A stretch of DNA of 64,000 bases. Origin: Oenanthe sinensis. Its lineage: Eukaryota > Streptophyta > Magnoliopsida > Apiales > Apiaceae. Positions 26,200 through 38,268 of this stretch are shown here, in pieces. The translations under genes and the position numbers were made by a program. Each line of letters starts with the position of its first letter. Positions within the stretch are counted from its first letter, which is position 1. Under the pieces are notes generated by a model that was not told the origin of the DNA, made no database searches, and saw only the letters and a program-made list of their open reading frames with translations. The DNA is taken from assembly GCA_028671895.1 (NCBI GenBank), contig CM053801.1, forward strand, positions 14,979,375 to 15,043,374, read 5' to 3'.

Positions 26200-29100
26200 T
26201 CAACGAAAGGCTCCTCGTGTTTCTTTGAGAGCAGGGTCCCTTCAGAGAGAAAAATTCAGTAAGAAATGAATGGTTTGGACTTTATTTAAGATGTATATGA
26301 TAAGTTAAAACATATTGAGAGCACGTGTCAGACCTTTGGATTTGATCAAGAATGAGGAGCCTTGGTCCAGGAGGGATTCGTACATCTCGAAGAGCACTGA
26401 TTAATGTTAGAAGAATTCAAAGAGTCAGAAATATTATCTACTATTAATAATTTAAACAAAGACTAGTCAAGAAGTCCAACTGCTTGCCTGTCAGTGAGCA
26501 AAGGCAAAGTATTGTCTGTTAACAAGCCCTTCTTAAAATTCTTCTCGTATTTCTGGAGGCCAAGGCTTGACAGCATGCTTCTTGTTTTATTGTATAAAAC
26601 ATCTTCAACAGGGGGCTTGGAGAATTTCTCCCCTGCCTACATCACCATACAGAAAATTAACTTTAGGGGCAAATCCATCATAAAAAATAAACTCACACTT
26701 TCAGCTTAACATTTCCAACTATATAACTGCCAAAGTGTTTGAGTTTCCACAAATGAATGGACACATGTGAAAGGTCTGAATGCAGTAGTAATCATGTAAA
26801 ATCCTGGATTTGTATATCATTGTAACTTTTTCCAAAGGACATAAGATGTCTTTCCAGACAAAGAGGAAGCAAGAGAAGTTGGTACACAATGAATTTCAGA
26901 AACAAAGTTTGATATGCACAAACTCAATATGCTCTCCTAGAAGTGATGACGCTATCTGCCTAGTGAAGTGATGATGAAAATCACAAGAGGGCAATCAATC
27001 AATTATCAGGGCATTAGGGGGTTATATTATTGATGTTATACAACTTGATCTTGTAATTGGGTTCCCAGCGATGGTACTTGTACCTTCTGTTGAAATGACC
27101 TTTGGCACCTTAGCATAATGGAATTCCATATGTTTTCAAAATTCAGAAATAGATAAGCCTTTGCAAACAGGACATTTATTTTACATGAATTATAGCTAGG
27201 TACTTTGGTATCATGCAGTGGACATCTATAATGCAACCATCTTAAAGGCCGCTATGCAAGTTCTTAGTTGCTACATGCATTGAAGTTGCTGACGATCTCA
27301 AGCATGAGGAACACATGGTTTAGCCAAAAAAAATGCTACTAACTCAAAAAAAAACACAAATCAACCCTGTACAATGAGGCAACTATATAATCATTTCCTC
27401 TCCCCTCCAGTACCTTGAACAATCCACCCTGAATCAGTGCAAAGAAAAGGCCTGATGTCACTACACTTGCAGCTTGATTCGGACCACCCATACCACTCAC
27501 CAATGAAAACATGGCTCCTGAACCAAAAGCTGCAACCATACTGCAATAACAGATTAAAAAACCTTAGATAACAGCACATTTAGAAAAAGAAGGTGAAACA
27601 TATATTAAACTAGACCTTTAAGCATCTTTATTATCAACAAACAACAACAAAATGTAATGCAGACAATTAGTTAATTACTAGCAGATTAATGAGACCATAC
27701 CCATATTATAGTGTGCTCAAGCATCTCTTAACATATAGTTACACACTGGACATAATGTAACCTAGACCCTTATTATTATCATAGGTATAAGCACATTCTA
27801 AGTGCTTGTTCGTTGCATGTGGGTATTGACATTCATAGGAAGCTATAAAACCTTGGTATTTAATTCCTATATGAAATTTATGTGAAGTTAAAAATTTTGT
27901 TTGGTTGTGATGTAAGAATTATCATTATCTAGGTAGAGAAAGTCAACAAAGTGGGGGTGGGTAAGCGACTTCCCCATTATATAGGAATTTAAACTTACCA
28001 AGAAGTTCAATTTCCTATATAAGTGTCAACCAAACAATTTTACAAATTGTTACTTCCTAGGAAATTACACTTCCGGGATATTTACATGTCAACCAAATAA
28101 GCACTAATAAACTAACCACCACCTGAAACTGCTACCAGAACCTGATTCATCCAAGCTTTCACAAGTAGAATATAATTAAGTAAGTAGTGATGTGGACATC
28201 AAGTTTTTGAATCAAATAGCAGCCTAGATTCTCTCCTGCAAGCTATTAAAAATTTACAAATCATAGAAACTAACGAGGCTGATAACACCCAAAAAAACAA
28301 GTAGCATAAATAGACTTCAAATGACAGCTCTAATAGAATTCAAATAACCAGCTGTGGACTCTATTTACAGAACGTATACAAAAAATATGTCTATATCACC
28401 AAGGAATTAAGTACTGATTACACCACATGTACAAGCTCCACTTCTTTCAAACCATATAATAATAAGCTCCATCAACTAATGAAATCACATTAAAGGGTCA
28501 AAGGGAAAAGATGGAGGTATGTAAGAACTTGCCTAGATTGGACATCCTCCTTGCCCCGTACTCGTTTCATAACGCTGGTTATTCCAGCATTTACACCTGT
28601 CATGACAGCAAAATTACGTGCCTGTACCAAAGGCCCCCCTGCAAGAGCCTGTAAAAAAACAATACTTCAATTGTTAGGAAAAAAATAAGTGTATACTAAC
28701 AGAATTAGCTCTATTTCACTTTAAGAAATTATGTATATACTAACAGAATTAGCTCCCTTGTCTTATGCATGAGGACTTGTAGAAAGCTATGAATCTAGCA
28801 GCGGCAATGTATATCAAGCAAAATCAGACCTAAAACATCTCAATTATGTACTATTCTTTTGATTCTGATCAAGTCTTTTCTAAAAATTAGGAGGCCCGTT
28901 AAGCAAATTGAGTAGTCAAAGAGAGCTCAATTATCCCGAAACAACTCATTTATATACAAAAAATCATTTCTTTAAACTTACATGTTCATTTTTATCAAAC
29001 TTAACTCTTAAAAACACACAAAGCTAACACCTTTACCATCTACAAACACGAACCAAAACCCGAAACTGTCTAAAATAACAAAACAAACCAAGAAAAGAAA

Positions 29101-29447
29101 AGTAAAAAGAGGACCTGGGCTTGCTGAAGAGAAGCCATGGCTTGTGTATTAAGTGCAGCATTAGGGGGTGGAGTAGGTAAAGCAGAGGAGAAATCATTAG
29201 TGAGAGTTCCCATAAGCCCACCAATAGCAGCTCCTTGAGCAGCACTTGTAAATGTAACAACAGCAGCTTCAACAGGCATGGACTGTTTAGCAAGCCAGGC
29301 TTTGAACCCAGTTTCTAATTCCTTGTACTTGGTTTGTAATTGGGTCATTGGGTTCTGTGATTCACCCCCCATCATCATCATATTCATCATCTTTATCTTC
29401 TTTGTTATCTCCGCCATGGCTGCTCCTTGCTTTTCTTCTACCACCAT
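26200..29447 (-). CDS. HP30: HP30-type Tim17/Tim22/Tim23 protein with SAM domain (plastid translocase subunit)
   Basis: Six exons, 29115-29447, 28533-28648, 27414-27540, 26488-26636, 26334-26396 and 26200-26239, give 275 residues. After a Met/Lys-rich start come a soluble helix (YKELETGFKAWLAKQ) and four Gly/Ala-rich membrane stretches typical of Tim17/22/23 proteins (AAQGAAIGGLMGTL, RNFAVMTGVNAGITSV, AAFGSGAMFSLVSGMGG, SGLFFALIQGGLF). A C-terminal SAM-like domain follows (LGLQKYEKNFKKGLLTD, DVRIPPGPRLLILDQI). Arabidopsis HP30-1/HP30-2 share this design and form part of an inner-envelope route importing proteins without transit peptides. Introns 2 and 4 use GC donors (AG|GCAAG). The gene runs head-to-tail with the ENH1-like gene. 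A MITE lies in intron 2. Confidence 0.92.
27802..28104. mobile_element. Tourist/PIF-Harbinger-like MITE
   Basis: About 300 bp inside HP30 intron 2. The ends are inverted (gtgcttgttcgtt at left; aaccaaataagcac at right), and TAA flanks both sides (27799-27801 and 28105-28107). A 3-bp TAA/TTA duplication is typical of PIF/Harbinger elements. The inverted repeats are imperfect. Confidence 0.6.
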
Positions 29448-29773
29448 CCTTTTTTTTTTATTTGTATCTATTGTATGTATTGTTTGGATGATTATACTAT
29501 GATGATTCGATGCCTAGGTCTGCTCCTGATGCCTCACTGTTTTCTTTACATTTTTCTTGTTTATATTTTAAAATTTTGTAAATATAAAAAATTTCACTCG
29601 TTTTAATTTTATATACGATATTAAAGTTTAATATTTTGACTTGAATTTTCGATACTAGAAATAAAAAAAATACGCAAAATATGTAAATGTGAAGATATAT
29701 GAAAATTTTAATATTGTATTAAAAAAATTAGTTCATTTATATAACACAAAAGTGCATCATATAAATAAATATA

Positions 29774-29805
<32 letters not shown>

Positions 29806-30688
29806 AATAAGATATTGAAATACTAAATTTTTTTTGAGCAAAATTATGATAACAGATGTATTTTAAAACCGTTTTATATTGATAGAAGTGGTGTATTTAT
29901 AAAATTATAGTAATTTTTCATATTATATATATATATATGTCGTTAAAATATCAAAGGGGTTTGGAATTATTTTTACAGAGTACCAAATAATTTTGGTCTC
30001 TCTGCTCCAACTGTATTCAACTTTGTGTTCACAAAGCTACACTTCAGTGTCATTTTTTCCGTTTTCTAATGGACATGCGTCCCTCCGGCATAATGCATCT
30101 ATAGCCGGCAAGGAAACAAGAGAGATTGTGGCGGATTAACTAAGTAATGTTTCACTGTAGAGTTGGTAAATATACTTCTCCTTCAGCACAATCATGGTTG
30201 CAATCTGTTATCTATTAAACCAGTAAACAGAGCAAATGATATTATAGTACGCTAAGCTTCCCTAAAATAAGCTGAAAATTCTCGGCAGAATGTATTTGTC
30301 ACTTGAATTTCAACATTCTCATGATGAGAAGTTAATTGTCTTCGTTTCTTCTCCGACATTATGTTTTTTTAATCACAGGCATCATTGGTATTTTTGCAAC
30401 TGTACTATCAAAAGGTGAGAGACCGTTATGTCCATGTCCACCAGCAATGTCTACAAATGAATGATGGATAGGAGGATGACTAGTAGAGGAATTGGTACGA
30501 GGATATTTGATGATGAAACCAGCCCCCCGGAGAACTCTTTGTTGCTGCTTTTTTGTATTGGTAGAGATATTAGTGTATCATTTGATCCCTTCATCCTGGA
30601 TTGCCAATCACCTTCTTTATTTACAGGAGAACATTAAACAGCCACTCTTACAAGTTGAAAGACAGGCAACAAAGAAGAGAAGAGGAAC
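29448..30688. other. intergenic, AT-rich with (AT)n
   Basis: Contains the HP30-like promoter (right of 29447) and the 3' flank of the thaumatin-like gene. An (AT)n tract is at about 29769-29790 and a shorter one at 29925-29938. No gene supported. Confidence 0.6.
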
Positions 30689-31878
30689 TTACGAGTTGAG
30701 GTTTGGGCAAAATATGATGTTGTATTCATAAGCATTGCATGTAAAGATGCTGGTGCCATCATCAAATGCATAACTATAAGCCTTCGGACAAGCTCTCTTA
30801 AAGATGGTTGAATAAAAAGACGGCTGACAAGTTGTTGGGTTTGCAAACTCTCCGCTGCAGCAATATTGGTCTTGGCCAAATGCCTGGCATGCACTTTTAC
30901 ATGCAACCACTCCCTCGGCCTCTCCACCATCCTCACTAGCGACCTGAAGTTCTTTGGGACATCCTGGTCAATTTCAAATTCATTCCATTAAACATGCAAA
31001 AATTACATTAATATAAATATCTACGTTGTTTGTCACAGAAAACTGGAGGTAATATAGATTTTCAGTTAAAAGTATTTGAGATAACCTTTCACTCGGGTAA
31101 TATAGATTTTCAGTGTAAGTATTTGAGATAACCTTTTACTCTACCATACAAGTATACAACCCGTAACTAGTGTAGATATATGTTCCAAATTTTTAACCAG
31201 CGGTGTTTTAGATAACCAGCTGAAATTTGTAAGATCATAGATGTACTTGTTATCTACTATTAGCTATGGAACTGCTCGATGTATACATGTTTCAAAAGAT
31301 GATCTATGTTAGGAAACGAAGGGGTATAAAACTGGTAGCTAGGTCATATACTCATATGCATTGTAGTTGACTAAAATATCGTTACCAATGTTGATATCTG
31401 TAGCACAGCCTGTGGCATAACATCCACCATAGATGCTGCGAGGTGCAACAATAAGAGGTAAATTGTAACCATCCACAAGACTTGCATCATAAAAGTCTGT
31501 CTCGTTACCATGACCAAGGGTCACCTCAAACAGGGAGGCAGGTGGAGTGGCACCAAGCCCACCACATTCCAGCTTTCCTCCGCAGTCCCCTGTGCGACAT
31601 GTACCGGCACCAGTTGCATCAAATGTGCAACCCGTTCTTGCCCAGATTCGACCTGACCATCCTGGAACAGTCGGGATGCTCACACTTTTGCCTGACGCCA
31701 GCTCAAATCCTGTGGTTGGAAGCTGAGGTGTTCCTGCCCCAGCAAGCGTGCCAGGCCATATTGTGTACCGACAGTAGTTTGTTATGGTGAATGTGCAGGA
31801 GCCAAAACAGAAAAAGAGACAAAAAAGAAGCAGAAATAAACCGGTCGTTAGTTTCATGCATCTCAAGCTCATCAACAT
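30689..31878 (-). CDS. thaumatin-like protein (PR-5 family), secreted
   Basis: Two exons, 31386-31878 and 30689-30963, give 255 residues. The N-terminus has a strong signal peptide (LTTGLFLLLFCLFFCFGSC; a second Met, MKL, is seven residues in). The mature domain starts TFTITNYCRYTIWPG, carries the family signature around GWSGRIWARTGCTFD and ends FTCNAYEYNIIFCPNLNS. All 16 cysteines of the large thaumatin-like class can be counted. The residues lining the acidic cleft (R in IWAR, E in FEVTL, D in TDFYD and YAFDDG) are present. The family includes PR-5 antifungal and cold/osmotic-stress proteins; the specific role is not readable from sequence. The last codon abuts TAAG, so an alternative donor just before the stop cannot be excluded, but the protein already ends where the family usually does. 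Confidence 0.93.
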
Positions 31879-31940
31879 TTTAATAACAGCAACTTAGCTT
31901 GTCTATGCACTTCTATTCTTGTACATGGGATCATAGGAAT

Positions 31941-31985
<45 letters not shown>

Positions 31986-34019
31986 TGAGATTAAAATAAA
32001 GCTTCATGTGGACATAATATTGTAGTTTTGTTGCTAATTTAATCAGTCTTAAGCTTACTTTTAGGTTGAAGATTGCGTTTGTTCGAAAGTGGGAATAAAT
32101 TTACTAAGAAGCAATCCCTTTCTTTGGTAATTCAAGGAAGATGTTCTCAAACGACAAAGTAGTAAAGTATGCATACACAACCTACGTAGAGAATCATTAA
32201 CAAATTCTGGTCTTGATGGATTCGATCGAATTCTACTCCAATTGTATATAGAACTCCCCCCCCCCCCCCTCCCCCGAGAAGAGTATATTGATTTTTTTTA
32301 TATTCAACAAGAAATTAGTCTTCCGGAGTTGCAGTATAGAATTAAGAGAGTTTTTCAATACTTAGTTATTTTTATCATTTACAAACCATTTCAGCCAACT
32401 CAAATTTTACAAAATTCACCAAGTGTGAGTTGTATAATGCCATTAGCTTGTTAAGGTCCTTTCAGATATCAATAAAAGACCTCCGGCAATACTGCATACG
32501 GATTCAAACTCAAAATCCTTCATTGAAGACCAGAAGACAATTCCCAAATCAATGAAAAATTTATTTAAACAAATATTAGAACAGCAATCTGAGCCAATTG
32601 TGCATGACTTGTTGCTAGAATACATTGCATTAAGAATTTAATAATAAACATTTACAGACAGTGTATGAGCAGATAAAGAATCCCAAGGGAATTCGTTACA
32701 AATACTACAAAATAACATAAATATGAACTCTTGTCAGATAAGATAAGCTAATCTGGGCTATAACTAGATGTAAGACACACAGAGGCCACATTACTTCATC
32801 CAGCCACATCAAGGTAAAGCTCTACAGCAGATTCTTGTAGATTTATTAATATCCAAAAGTTTGTTTCAGCAAACAGAACCAGGAAACTTGGGCAGATAGA
32901 AGCCAGGCTTAGGCAGAAATTGCAATCAGTAATACAGGCTTTTGCTTAGGTAAAATTAAACCTGAGTTTATGCAGAAACTGCTATCAGTAACGACCTTGT
33001 CACAATCACATTTAGGCAATGTCCACAATTGGTCTGTCAGCATGGTGTTTCCAACAGCGAAAAGATGTCCCATGGCATTGAGACATACAATGGGCGAAGT
33101 AATGTTTCTGTGTCACAAGTACTCACTCGTTCCGAATATTTTCCTGCAAAAAAGGAAAATAGAAGAGAGAAGTTAGAAGAAAACTTGCTCGGCAGAATTT
33201 CCTATACTAATCTCAATGCAATAACTTATGAATGTTTCCAGAGAAACCTATACTTAGCCCCTGCAAGATAACACATAAATTTCAGGAAACATGAATCAGA
33301 GACCCAGATTAAGAAAATTCATATATATTTCTTAGTAACTGTAGAAACTAAAAAATAGAAGTGCATTAAAGGAGATTAACTGGATTTTCCTGCTGAACCT
33401 GAAAATGTACAAGACGTCACCAAAGTCAAAATTAAGAAAAATTAGATTATGCTTCATGTAATAAAACATGACCGCAACCCGAATTAGCTAAATCCTGTGG
33501 AAGTACAGCATAAAAATACAAATATTAAGATACTCCATGTACATATTTTCAGGAGACAGTAATATAATAAAGTAGCAAATGAACAATATAAGATAAGATC
33601 TATGATAGGTTGAACTACTGTCGGAAGTCGGAACAATCCAATAAATAATGCTTTAACAAAATTGACTGAACAAACATGTAGGCGAGCCTTAAAACTATCA
33701 ATTTGTGCAAAGCACCCTGCAAATAACATAATTCAAATTCCAGAGCAGCTTCACCATAACTCAGGTTTAATAATAAAAGTTCACAATAATATAGAACAGC
33801 CAAAGTCCTACATAAGTTGGGTAATCGGAGTGCTACAATACATTCACGATTCAAATAAAAGTTTTTCTCACAGATGGGCAAGATGATTACATCTTCCTTT
33901 TAATTGCCCAAATTAAGCTCAAATAACCATTCTTTCCCAAAAGAGTTTAGCCATAAAGAAAAAGAAAAGAGGATAGGATAGGATAGAATAGGAGTTTGTC
34001 AATTATAATATCTAGCAGT
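31879..34019. other. intergenic / possible long 3' UTR region
   Basis: Begins with the promoter side of the thaumatin-like gene. It includes an (AT)n tract at about 31947-31982, a C14 tract at 32256-32269 followed by t and C5, and a GGATA microsatellite at about 33970-33990. From 32640 to 34019 it may carry spliced 3' UTR of the Cys-rich gene. I could not support another protein. Confidence 0.45.
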
Positions 34020-34457
34020 CTAGCTCATGTCCATGCCATCTCCAATTTGACTGGAGATTGGACCAACAGCAGAGAAGGATCTCTCAAAAGGAGAGGGATG
34101 GAACTGTGCGCTCCGCCTACGCTTAAAAGTGCAACTATCAGAGGGAGAACTCTCAGCATCAAGCTTTCTACTCACACCTTTCACAGCCTGTTCCTCAGCC
34201 GGCGTTAGCGGGAAAATATGCCTGCTAACTCTGCATAGGGAGTTATTGTTATCATACAAAATTCGTTGGTTACAGTTTTTGTCACAGATGTGAGTGTTTC
34301 CTGTTAGTTTGCAGCGATACATGTTTCCACACACGTTTTCATTGTCACATTTCCAATCGCACTTGTGTACAGAGTTTAGCCCATCTTGGCCCAGAATAGT
34401 TGACAGATAAATAACATTACTTGGCATCGTAACCATAGATTTTCCAAATACCTCCAT
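34020..34457 (-). CDS. unrecognised Cys-rich protein, single coding exon
   Basis: 145 residues, from the first in-frame ATG at 34457 to TGA. The N-terminal ~80 residues carry seven regularly spaced cysteines (C-x3-C-x5-C-x5-C-x8-C-x3-C-x12-C, including HICDKNC), which may bind metal or form a small fold. The C-terminal half has a conserved-looking helix (LTPAEEQAVKGVSRKLDAE), a basic cluster (FKRRRSAQFHPSPFERSF) and a hydrophilic end GDGMDMS. There is no signal peptide. I have the impression of a conserved plant family with this layout but cannot name it. The CT-rich block at 35400-35470 is probably its 5' leader exon, with an intron between. Confidence 0.65.
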   Translation of the reverse strand: MEVFGKSMVTMPSNVIYLSTILGQDGLNSVHKCDWKCDNENVCGNMYRCKLTGNTHICDKNCNQRILYDNNNSLCRVSRHIFPLTPAEEQAVKGVSRKLDAESSPSDSCTFKRRRSAQFHPSPFERSFSAVGPISSQIGDGMDMS

Positions 34458-35399
34458 TGCTTATGAATACCAACGAGCTTCACAATCTAACTGAAGATAG
34501 CCCAACCAAAAGCCTTCCCCGAAACGTTCTGCAGGCCCAAAACAAGACGGGAAATTGTCAAATTCGAACTGGATCATTAAACAGCTCTAAGAATAATGTT
34601 CCTCTTAGTTTTCGTAACTTGGTGATATACTTGCACCATCAAACAATGACCAAATTGCTTTGTATAGAAGCCTAAAGTACAGATAGTATTTCAAGGGTGT
34701 CATAACTACACACGAACAAAATAAATTTGTTCTTGTTAAATAATAGAAAATATAAGATCTAATTTCTTAAACACAAGGTATGCAAAGCCTATCCTAGCTG
34801 TTATCCCTTGTCCTTAGTTACCAAAGATTTCGAGCCTCAATGTAGGCAAATGTGTGTGTCAGTATTTGAATTTCTTGTAAATAACCTTACCCATTAATGG
34901 TGCACTATTCCGACAACACTGTCTTACAGCAATTTCATATGCTATGTTCGGGACAGAACACTACATTATTCGTATTTTACTCCATTTCTATTATCATCAC
35001 ATCATTCAAGTATAAGATACAGCTAGCTAACAGACCATACTAAATCAAGTATATGAGGTAGCTAGCTAGCTATATTGCACGATATACCCAAATAATAATG
35101 ATGATTGAAAGGAAAGGGTAAAAGTGTAAACCCTAGAAAGTCAACGTGGCAAAATCTACTACACAAATCAAAGTCAAACAACAACAACACACAAAATCAT
35201 CACTAAATTGTATATAAAAGCAATTCAAATTAACAAACAGATTACAATAAATATATCTACAAGTGAAACATTATGAATCTAACATACATTCTTCAAAACT
35301 GAATTACACACATACATACAGGCTTGTGTATATATACAATGTAAAGAGGGGAAATCTAGAGTTGAAAAGAGAAAGAAAGACACACCAGGTAAACAGATA

Positions 35400-35475
35400 A
35401 GAAGAAGAAGAGATCCACTTCTCTCTCGCTCGCTCTCTTTCTCTCTGAAGTTAATCTCTGTCTAATGAAATGCCA
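35400..35475 (-). promoter_or_regulatory. probable 5' UTR exon of the Cys-rich gene
   Basis: On the minus strand this is a GA-repeat leader (gagagaaagagagcgagcg) ending in a CTTCTT-rich stretch before a gtgtg-type intron start. Such pyrimidine/purine tracts are typical of plant 5' leaders. Assignment to the gene at 34020-34457 is by position only. Confidence 0.35.
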
Positions 35476-35640
35476 AAATTAGGGAGAAAAAAGGGGGTTA
35501 TATATAGGAAAAGACACAAGGAGATCCGTTTCTGGGGTCACTCTTTGTTTTTTAACGGAAAACTAGATGCGTAAATTTACGTTAAATTCATCTCAAATTT
35601 CGCTCAAATCATCGTTCTCTTAATTTTTTTTTTTTATATA

Positions 35641-35887
35641 TTCTCTCTATTCCAAATTAACTAATCTTTGATATTTTAGAAGTCAAATTAACTCAAGTTT
35701 AATTAAAAATTATATATAATATATAAATAAATTTATATATAATATATAAATGAAAATAAAATTTTAATATTTACAAATTTATTTAGAAAAAGAAAAATCG
35801 TAAAATAATTTATCGAACCATATTTTTTATATGTGTTAAAATACGTGCAAAAAGTCGAAGGAATAACTAATTAGGGACGGAAGGAGT
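35641..35887. mobile_element. degenerate Stowaway-like MITE
   Basis: The left end reads ttctctctattccaaatt and the right end gggacggaaggag followed by TA. These are inverted-repeat variants of the ctccctccgtccc terminus seen intact at 15548. It is decayed and the boundaries are approximate. Confidence 0.55.
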
Positions 35888-36349
35888 AATTAATTACTCA
35901 TTTTTAAGACTCAATTAAAATTGTTGTTTAAAATTATTGGATCATGAGAAAAAATGTTGTTTGAAAAATAAAATATTTACTTTATAATAATAATTTAATT
36001 TATATATATTCTGAGATATAACATAATAATAATAATATATTTTATATAAAAAAGTTATTGATAATTGTTGTGATGAGCAATGATAATATTCTAACGTGAA
36101 ATAAGTTTACATCTGTGTTGTATATTTAGAAAAATAAAATATATATTAAAATAATAATTCAAATTATAAGAAATAAAATTATTTCTAAAAAATGTAATAT
36201 AACAATTAGCATATATGAATGTTTTGGATAATTCAAAAATATCAAATAAAAATTTATTGATTTGAATACTAAATTGAATTATTGTAAATGTATTTAGTCA
36301 TCTTAGATATTCGAACTGAATGTAATTCATGAGAAAATAGTATTATGTT

Positions 36350-37709
36350 CGGTGGATTGAGGTGAAAAAAAGGATATTTGATTTTTCGAATTATTAAAAA
36401 TTTATTCCGATTCCAATTTAACTGAATATTTGATATTAAAATATCTTTTTAAATCGTCTCGGATTATCTGAAATTAAATTGAGAATTTAAAATTTAATTT
36501 AATTTGTAAATAAATAATTTTATTATATTTCAATTAACTTTTTTTTAATTTATGAATTATAAATTAATTTTAAATATTAATAATTCATATAAATAACTTT
36601 TTTAAAATATTTAATATCATACTTCTATAATTCATAAACCGACGTAAAAAAATTATCCGATATTTTGGATACCCGACCCGTTTAGATTTTTCCGAATTCG
36701 GTTTTTTGGATTTAGATATTATTTTTAGACTCAAATGAGTTTGGATTTAGATTTGGATCTTATGTATTCCGAACCGATACCCGACCCGAAACTCGAAACC
36801 CGATTCAAACCCGAAATCCGATTAAAAACAGTTTCACATTGGGTACTCGGTAAAACATATAATAAATAATATTTTTTATGATACAAGCATGTTTGAAAAT
36901 ATGTTCAATGTACTATATTATTCAATATATGTTCTATAATTTATTTTTTAATATATTTTTAAATATACTTTTAATATGTTCAATACTACTATAATTTTAC
37001 TTAACATAGTTTCAATATTTTTATAAAATTATTAACATATATTAGCATTCAATTAAGCATCTAATCTATATAATTGAACCTTAATAATTAATTGTATCGG
37101 GTAAAATTAAAAAAAATTGATAATAGTTTCGGGTTCGGGTCCAGATCCGAGTTCGGGTTCGGGTCCGGCTTCGTGTTCGGGTCCGATCCAAATTTTTGAA
37201 TTTTACCTGATCCGATCCGAAATCCGTTGAATAAGGTTCGGGTCTCAATTTTTGGATATTTTTCAGGTCCGGGTTGGATCCGAGTCCGGGTAAAAAAATC
37301 CCCAAAAAACCGGGCCCAAAAAACTGGTATGATTTGGCCCGGCCATGAGCGGGCCTACTATTTTTGATTAAAATCTGGCCCGGCCCGGAATCCGAAAAAT
37401 CAGGATTTAAGCCCGGATATGGATAAAACCTAAATTCGGATAAAGTCCAGTTTAAACCAGATAAAATTCGAGCTTTTTAAAAAATACTGAAAAAGCCATA
37501 TTTTTTTATGAAAATTCAAAAATATATAACATTTTTAATAAATTTTAATAATATTAATATATAAATTTAAAAAGTTTGAGAAAAAGGTCGGTCCAACCCG
37601 ATCCAACCTGACCTCGGATAATAAATCACCCTGGCTCGATTCGGAAAAAATTCGAGTTTCTGAAAATTAGGATAAAATCTGGTTCACCGCGGTATTTGTG
37701 CATCTCTAG
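36350..37709. repeat. cluster of decayed short-motif elements (cgggtt / ccgaatcc arrays)
   Basis: Three blocks rich in variants of ggttcgg, ccgacccg and cccggcccgg (36360-36500, 36640-36850, 37125-37705), separated by A/T-rich DNA. 37128-37200 is a near-tandem array of the hexamer cgggtt/cgggtc. This resembles the ends of the TSD-flanked elements at 13133, 37720 and 46630, but I could not find flanking duplications here. Confidence 0.4.
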
Positions 37710-37719
37710 TCTCGAGTAG

Positions 37720-38258
37720 GGCTGCACACGGGTTGAGTTGGCCAAGTTGGAGAAAAAAATGATTCAACCCAATTAGTTCTGTTTGCAAAAAATTTAACCC
37801 ATTAATAAAAAAAATTATATGTAACCCAACCCATTAATTATATATCGGTTTGGGTTGGGTTGATCGAGTTAAAATAAATATAATTGGTGGAAAATGCATG
37901 TGTCTTCTTATAGTGAATACATTGTATTAGACTATTAAAATATTAGTAGAGGGGTTGTGTGATAGAACTAATGTATAAAATTTAAATATTTATGTTAACA
38001 AATAACAAACTAACACATAAAAGTAGATTAAAGAATTATTATTTATAAGTTAAAACGATTAAAAACATATGTATTAGCATGTATATATCATAACGGGTTG
38101 TGTTAAGTTAGGCCGGGTTAAAATTTATTAAAACCTAACTCAATCCAGCTTATTCGGCCTCATAAAAAATTAAAACATTTAATTTTCGATTTAATCAACC
38201 TTAAAAAGGATTAGATTAAGTCAAATTATTCGGGATGAGTTAAATTTGTGTACCATGT
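37720..38258. mobile_element. 539-bp element with 10-bp TSD and 'gggttgggtt' motifs
   Basis: The 10-mer tctcgagtag occurs at 37710-37719 and 38259-38268. Between them the left end starts ggctgcacacgggttgag and is rich in gggttgggtt/aacccaaccc. The right part carries gggttgtgttaag and ggccgggtt. A 10-bp duplication fits Mutator-like transposition. There is no coding capacity, and the terminal inverted repeats are weak. Confidence 0.5.
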
Positions 38259-38268
38259 TCTCGAGTAG

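Noticed and set aside
30600..30690. An extra 3' exon for the thaumatin-like gene using the GTAAG that overlaps its stop codon
   Set aside because: The protein already ends at the usual family C-terminus with all 16 cysteines, and no convincing downstream exon was found.
33484..33886. Overlapping open frames on both strands between the thaumatin-like and Cys-rich genes
   Set aside because: Neither strand shows conserved protein features; the region is more likely untranslated or intergenic.
37081..37305. A 74-residue Arg/Thr repeat protein
   Set aside because: It is the translation of the tandem cgggtt/cgggtc hexamers of a repeat element, not a gene.
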